Part shown: in pieces, positions 60,652 through 64,000 of the stretch
Numbering within the stretch: position 1 is the first letter of the stretch
How the letters are laid out: every line of letters begins with the position of its first letter
Source of the DNA: Lachnospiraceae bacterium UBA7143
Lineage (GTDB): Bacteria; Bacillota; Clostridia; Lachnospirales; Lachnospiraceae
Assembly (NCBI GenBank): GCA_002491905.1
Contig: DKWV01000011.1
Span: 255,144 to 319,143, forward strand
Reading direction: 5' to 3'
DNA: 64,000 nucleotides
The notes under the pieces: model-generated
What the model saw: only the letters and a program-made list of their open reading frames with translations
Database searches by the model: none
Told to the model about the DNA's origin: nothing
Translations under genes and position numbers: made by a program

Positions 60652-61668
60652 TTAGTTGTTGATCAGCTTGTCCTCTCCGTTCCAGCTGTAGAGCTTTCTG
60701 ATCTCCTCGCCGACTACCTCAGAGGGATGCTCGGAAGCTAACTTGCGCATCGCCTTGAAGTGTACCTGGCCGCCCGCTGCGGACATATCGAGCAGGAAGT
60801 CCTTCGCGAAGGTGCCGTCCTGGATATCGGAAAGGATCTTCTTCATCGTCTTCTTGGTCTCCTCGGTGATGATCTTCGGACCAGTGATGTAATCGCCGTA
60901 CTCAGCGGTGTTGGAGATGGAATATCTCATGCCCGCAAAGCCGGACTGGTAGATCAGGTCTACAATCAGCTTCATCTCATGGATGCACTCGAAGTACGCA
61001 TTTCTCGGATCGTACCCTGCCTCCACAAGCGTCTCAAAACCTGCCTGCATCAGCGCACATACGCCGCCGCAGAGAACCGCCTGCTCGCCGAAAAGGTCTG
61101 TCTCTGTCTCTGTGCGGAACGTGGTCTCCAGAACGCCCGCCCTTGCACCGCCGATTGCCAGCGCGTATGCCAGAGCTATATCCTGCGCCTTGCCTGTCGC
61201 GTCCTGATGAACAGCCACCAGACAGGGAACACCCTTACCTGCCTGATACTCGCTTCTCACGGTATGGCCGGGACCCTTGGGCGCAATCATGGTCACATCC
61301 ACATCCTTGGGAGGTACGATGCAGCCAAAGTGAATGTTAAAGCCGTGTGCAAACATCAGCATATTGCCGGGCTCCAGATTGGGCTCGATGTCCTTCTTGT
61401 ACATAGCCGCCTGCAGCTCATCATTGATCAGGATCATAATGATATCTGCCTTCTTAGCAGCCTCTGCCGCCGTATATACTTCGAATCCCTGCGCCTCAGC
61501 CTTTGCCCAGGACTTGGAACCCTCATAGAGGCCGATAATGACATGACAGCCGGACTCCTTCGCGTTCAGCGCATGCGCATGTCCCTGGCTGCCGTAGCCG
61601 ATCACAGCGATCGTCTTGCCGTCCAGAAGGGATAAATTACAGTCTTCCTGATAGAAAATTTTTGCCAT
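60652..61668 (-). CDS. ilvC: Ketol-acid reductoisomerase
   Basis: IlvC converts acetolactate to dihydroxy-isovalerate in valine and leucine synthesis. The 338-residue class I enzyme has the cofactor site GYGSQGHAHALN, the metal-binding Asp/Glu set in DLFGEQAVLCGG and FECIHEMKLIVDL. The start at 61668 has GGAGG 9 bases upstream; the frame to 61752 is an unsupported extension. It follows ilvN in the same direction. Confidence 0.96.
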   Translation of the reverse strand: MAKIFYQEDCNLSLLDGKTIAVIGYGSQGHAHALNAKESGCHVIIGLYEGSKSWAKAEAQGFEVYTAAEAAKKADIIMILINDELQAAMYKKDIEPNLEPGNMLMFAHGFNIHFGCIVPPKDVDVTMIAPKGPGHTVRSEYQAGKGVPCLVAVHQDATGKAQDIALAYALAIGGARAGVLETTFRTETETDLFGEQAVLCGGVCALMQAGFETLVEAGYDPRNAYFECIHEMKLIVDLIYQSGFAGMRYSISNTAEYGDYITGPKIITEETKKTMKKILSDIQDGTFAKDFLLDMSAAGGQVHFKAMRKLASEHPSEVVGEEIRKLYSWNGEDKLINN

Positions 61669-61785
61669 TTTTCTTTTCCTCCATTCAAAAATGAATTTGT
61701 AGTATAACTTGATACCATATATAACTGAAAGGGTTTCCCCTTGAGCTAACACATTCTCTGAATCTGCACTGTCTGACGCTGCTTT

Positions 61786-62286
61786 CTACAGATACGTCAC
61801 ATTTTCTATGCCGCGGCTTAAGCCAGCGATACCGGTACGGGCCAGCTCCAGAATCTCATAGCCGTCCAGAACCGCAATAAAAGCGTCAATCTTCTCCTGA
61901 TCTCCGATCAGCTCGATGGTGATGCTGCCGGGGGATACGTCCACGGGATCAGCCCGGTAAGCATTCGCCACCGCGAACACGTCGATACGGTCCCTGGCTG
62001 AGGTTACCCTCACTTTGATCAGGGCAAGCTCCCGGTATACGCTCTCGCCGGGTTTTAACTCCTTGATATCCCGCACATCCACAAGCTTCGCCACCTGCTT
62101 CTCGATCTGCTCGAGAATCTCGTCATCCCCGGAGGTAACGATCGTGATGCGCGTATAGCGGGGATCAGCCGTCACGCCAGCGGTGATGCTGTCTATATTG
62201 TAGCCGCGTCTGGAAAAAAGGCCGGCAATGCGGCTCAAAACACCCGATGTATTATCCACCAACAACTGAAAAACCTTTTTCTGCAT
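61786..62286 (-). CDS. ilvN: Acetolactate synthase small subunit
   Basis: IlvN is the valine-sensitive regulatory subunit of acetolactate synthase. The 166-residue protein has the N-terminal ACT domain (VDNTSGVLSRIAGLFSRRGYNIDSI) and the C-terminal ALS_ss_C domain. AAGGAAGGA lies upstream of the ATG. The catalytic partner ilvB is not adjacent in this window; upstream is a decayed toxin-antitoxin locus. Confidence 0.95.
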   Translation of the reverse strand: MQKKVFQLLVDNTSGVLSRIAGLFSRRGYNIDSITAGVTADPRYTRITIVTSGDDEILEQIEKQVAKLVDVRDIKELKPGESVYRELALIKVRVTSARDRIDVFAVANAYRADPVDVSPGSITIELIGDQEKIDAFIAVLDGYEILELARTGIAGLSRGIENVTYL

Positions 62287-62354
62287 AGCAATATCCTTCC
62301 TTCCGGTTTCCAGTCAGAGCATTTCCCTGCAATCTGACCTTTCGGCATAAACAC

Positions 62355-62394
62355 TGTCAATAATTGTAGCAACTTAAGGGCAAAAAGTCAACTG
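62355..62394. repeat. 40-base imperfect direct repeat, copy A
   Basis: It matches copy B (62862-62901) at 31 of 40 positions, with the last 10 bases (AAGTCAACTG) identical. It overlaps the end of the MNT remnant. Confidence 0.6.
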
Positions 62395-62583
62395 CGCAGC
62401 CCTGTCCGGCATCGGAAAAATCTGAACATACTTTTTTAATATTTCATTCTGAAAAGCCTCCGGCAGCCTGTTAAATTCCTGTATCTCTATCAAAAACGGA
62501 ATATCGCTGTCGTTTAGGATTTCCCGCAGTTCCACAATGGATTTACCCTCTTCGTTAAAATCTTTCACGGTCAGGTCAATCAT
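62374..62583 (-). pseudogene. Remnant of a MNT-type nucleotidyltransferase antitoxin
   Basis: The frame encodes about 69 residues, IDLTVKDFNEEGKSIV..., that match the C-terminal half of small MNT nucleotidyltransferases, including the DSDIPFLIEIQEF and LKKYVQIF strands. The N-terminal half with the GS...DxD active site is missing; only the second aspartate remains next to the ATG. It overlaps the end of the HEPN remnant, as in intact HEPN/MNT modules. It is therefore a truncated, catalytically dead copy. Confidence 0.7.
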
Positions 62584-62827
62584 TGTCAATGACCTCTTTC
62601 AGCCTTTTTGCATCCGCTATAAAGTCATCTATCAAAATCAGGGTTTCCTCTGCAAAAGACTGCCCGTAATCGTGTGCCGTACTGTTTCAGTTATCGCGGT
62701 ATCTCATCCATCTGTCCGTCTCCGCTTCGGTTACCAGGGAATATTTATGCGCATTTTGCAGCATGGTATACGATTCTTCAAGCGTATCAATGCATCTTTG
62801 TAAAAATGCTGTCTGAATCTCCGACAT
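62576..62827 (-). pseudogene. Decayed HEPN (nucleotidyltransferase substrate-binding) toxin gene
   Basis: The frame of 84 codons opens MSEIQTAFLQRCIDTLEESY and continues to DRWMRYRDN, then TGA at 62687-62689, then NSTAHDYGQSFAEETL. In the family this region reads RYRDNRN-TAHDYG, so the TGA replaces CGA for the catalytic arginine of the HEPN RxxxxH motif. About 45-50 residues between the first and second helices are also missing. Together with the truncated MNT gene this is a dead type VII-like module. Confidence 0.72.
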
Positions 62828-62861
62828 TTCTGTGCGTTCCCTTTCGCCCCGCTTCTATATC

Positions 62862-62901
62862 TGTCACACATCGTACCAATTTAAGGAAGAAAAGTCAACT
62901 G
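62862..62901. repeat. 40-base imperfect direct repeat, copy B
   Basis: Partner of copy A (62355-62394), on the other side of the HEPN/MNT remnant. In the frame equivalent to the MNT end it reads QLTFLP-stop, against QLTFCP-stop in copy A, which suggests a lost tandem copy. Confidence 0.55.
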
Positions 62902-62917
62902 TCGGGCAAACAAAATC

Positions 62918-62945
62918 GGGGAACCCATTTATAAAAGGATTCCCC
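62918..62945 (-). terminator. Terminator of the 63029-63984 unit
   Basis: GGGGAA-C-CC (62918-62926) pairs with GG-A-TTCCCC (62937-62945) with one mismatch; on the minus strand GATTTTGTTTG follows. It lies about 80 bases past the stop at 63029. Confidence 0.75.
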
Positions 62946-63028
62946 CAAAATATTTACCCAAACAGTCTCCAAAACTTCTTCCGGACACTCTTCCTCAAAA
63001 CTTCTGTTATTTGTTCGATCTGTATACA

Positions 63029-63271
63029 TCAATGAAATTTTACCGTAGGAAGCTTTTTCCCTATATGCCCTATATATATTCTCGCCTCTTCAAGACGCGG
63101 TTCAAAGAAAATCCTTCCGCCGTACCCTCCGGTAAATCTAACGTGCCACGAAAAAACCTGCTTCGTTCCATTAGGCAGCATAATCTTATGCTCCTCCTCA
63201 AACTGCTGCAAAGTGGCTTTTGATTCCGGTGTCGCATGCGTTAACTTTTCCTTGTCAAAGTTCTTTCCCAT
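63029..63271 (-). CDS. Unknown 80-residue protein or C-terminal part of the upstream gene product
   Basis: An 80-residue frame, MGKNFDKEKLTHATPESKAT..., ending GHIGKKLPTVKFH. The C-terminal half (FSWHVRFTGGYGGRIFFEP, RIYIGHIG) is beta-rich and faintly resembles RelE-like folds; no family is recognised. It overlaps the 247-codon gene by 31 bases in the -1 frame. The ATG is preceded by AGGAAG, so re-initiation is possible. But the overlap sits on seven A, and a -1 slip there would give one protein of 318 residues. Confidence 0.65.
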   Translation of the reverse strand: MGKNFDKEKLTHATPESKATLQQFEEEHKIMLPNGTKQVFSWHVRFTGGYGGRIFFEPRLEEARIYIGHIGKKLPTVKFH

Positions 63272-63984
63272 TTTTTTGTGGCTTCCTGCAGCTCCAACAA
63301 TCTGCGGTATACCTGTCTGGCCTCCGTTCCTCCGATTTCCGTTTGTAACTGCTTTAAAGCATTATCACAAAAAATTAAATTTGGAAACATCTCCTCTTTG
63401 CACATAAAAATATCCATCCCGGAATGAATAGACTTTCTTTTCTCCAATGAAAGAGTTTTCTCCTGCTCGTTACGAAACAGGATGGCATTCTCCTTACAGG
63501 AAACATTCGGAATATCCGCATCTTCTGAAACCATCCCTCTCTTTTCGTCCAGATAACTATATATTCCTTTGATAACAGTCTGTTTCCAAGATGAATCACT
63601 CAAAAAGCTGATTAAAACTCCGCCTATTTCATAAGCAAGCTGACAGCTTCTTGATGTCAATTCATTATGAGAAAACTCTGCCTCCATTTTCCATTGGTAT
63701 TCCTGCTCAAATTCTTCTGAATCAATGGTATATGATTGATTCAGAATTCTGCGAAACCTGCGTTTCTGTTCTATATCTACTTGACAGTCATTAAGCCAAT
63801 GTTCCATCCTGTAATCTTTTGCTAATTCAAATGAACGGTAATCTTGATCCAACAGAATGCCATTATCATCAACCACATTCTTTACCAAATAATATGTATT
63901 AATAAAATTCTCCATAATATCTTGTCCCATTTTTTTATCAGGACACGGAAACTTAGCCGATAAATCATTGACAACTAATTGCAT
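63241..63984 (-). CDS. Unknown 247-residue protein at the window edge
   Basis: The product is acidic, mixed alpha/beta, with no signal peptide or membrane helix and no family I recognise. Notable stretches are DQDYRSFELAKDYRMEHWLN, KRRFRRILNQS and SCQLAYEIGGVLISFL. AAGGGGGAAG lies 4-5 bases before the ATG at 63984, so the start is firm. It overlaps the 80-codon frame at its end. Base composition is more AT-rich than the housekeeping genes, hinting at acquired DNA. A defence or toxin role is possible but not shown. Confidence 0.7.
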   Translation of the reverse strand: MQLVVNDLSAKFPCPDKKMGQDIMENFINTYYLVKNVVDDNGILLDQDYRSFELAKDYRMEHWLNDCQVDIEQKRRFRRILNQSYTIDSEEFEQEYQWKMEAEFSHNELTSRSCQLAYEIGGVLISFLSDSSWKQTVIKGIYSYLDEKRGMVSEDADIPNVSCKENAILFRNEQEKTLSLEKRKSIHSGMDIFMCKEEMFPNLIFCDNALKQLQTEIGGTEARQVYRRLLELQEATKKWERTLTRKS

Positions 63985-64000
63985 AAACTTCCCCCTTAAA

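Noticed and set aside
60495..60652. T-box or attenuator upstream of argC
   Set aside because: The hairpin is close to the ilvC stop and its T-rich side faces away from ilvC; no T-box sequence was seen, so it is called a simple terminator.
60760..61635. 291-codon plus-strand frame opposite ilvC
   Set aside because: Antisense shadow of a conserved enzyme gene.
63001..63020. CGAAC-like sequence (minus strand) as a further LexA box
   Set aside because: The second half-site GTT is absent; it is only a partial match inside a 3' region.
1..64000. tRNA, rRNA or CRISPR array
   Set aside because: No cloverleaf with a TTC loop, no rRNA sequence and no regularly spaced repeats of 25-40 bases were seen. 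Small repeats at 18056-18162 and 62355-62901 do not have CRISPR spacing.

Overview
The window looks like chromosome of a strictly anaerobic, roughly 50% GC Firmicute, most likely a Lachnospiraceae-type Clostridium. The reasons are the anaerobic (Cbi-type) cobalamin pathway, the paired GlgC/GlgD, a short HisG with HisZ, RecU, a YlbJ-like sporulation membrane protein, the TIGR03960/TIGR03936-RNase G-rplU-prp-rpmA-obgE order, AGGAGG ribosome binding sites and LexA boxes of the Gram-positive CGAAC-N4-GTTCG type. No species is named because no rRNA or other typing marker is present. No tRNA, rRNA, CRISPR array, intact insertion sequence or prophage was seen, and no stretch longer than about 300 bases lacks a gene.

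Layout. 1-5320 (+): the tail of a cobalamin operon, cbiG (cut by the window edge), cbiH, a cbiJ-cbiE-cbiT triple fusion, cbiA and a small eight-cysteine protein. 5435-10754: an accessory and regulatory stretch with a HTH-Fic protein, a GyrI-like protein, a WYL regulator, a YneA-like LysM protein divergent from lexA, an AraC/GyrI fusion and a DUF378 protein. The lexA/yneA intergenic region carries four LexA-box-like sites and two good promoters. 10892-27323 (-): a conserved block of ribosome, RNA and cell-growth genes (TIGR03960 and TIGR03936 proteins, rng, lspA, rplU, prp, rpmA, obgE, yhbY, nadD, yqeK, rsfS). It is interrupted by a MerR/YbjQ pair and by a 5-kb gene for a secreted Ig-like repeat protein, whose signal peptide is split from the body by an 11-base C tract (a probable on/off switch). 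27475-33395 (-): a his operon (hisZ, hisG, a SIMPL protein, hisD, hisB and a HisIE with a HisF-like N-terminal domain) behind a promoter with a palindrome in its spacer. 33617-36584 (-): recU, an RluA-type pseudouridine synthase, a membrane protein and an SDR. 36789-39133 (+): glgC-glgD. 39185-46293: a YgiQ radical SAM protein, a HAD phosphatase, ylbJ, an amidase, a coiled-coil protein, coaD and rsmD. 46311-50532 (-): a type II topoisomerase A/B pair. 50632-53421: a nuclease-like protein with a LexA-box promoter, a membrane diguanylate cyclase and an unknown protein. 53441-56350: leuCD with a divergent LysR regulator. 56354-59384 (-): a histidine kinase and its response regulator. 59539-62286 (-): argC, ilvC and ilvN. 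62374-63984 (-): a decayed HEPN/MNT toxin-antitoxin module, then an unknown gene pair joined by an A7 slippery site at the window edge.

The strongest candidates for something new are the poly-C switch in the surface protein gene (16755-16765), the LexA-controlled yneA-WYL-GyrI arrangement (6522-8528), the LexA-box nuclease-like gene (50632-51412), the HEPN remnant whose nonsense codon falls on the catalytic arginine (62687-62689), and the possible -1 frameshift gene at 63029-63984.
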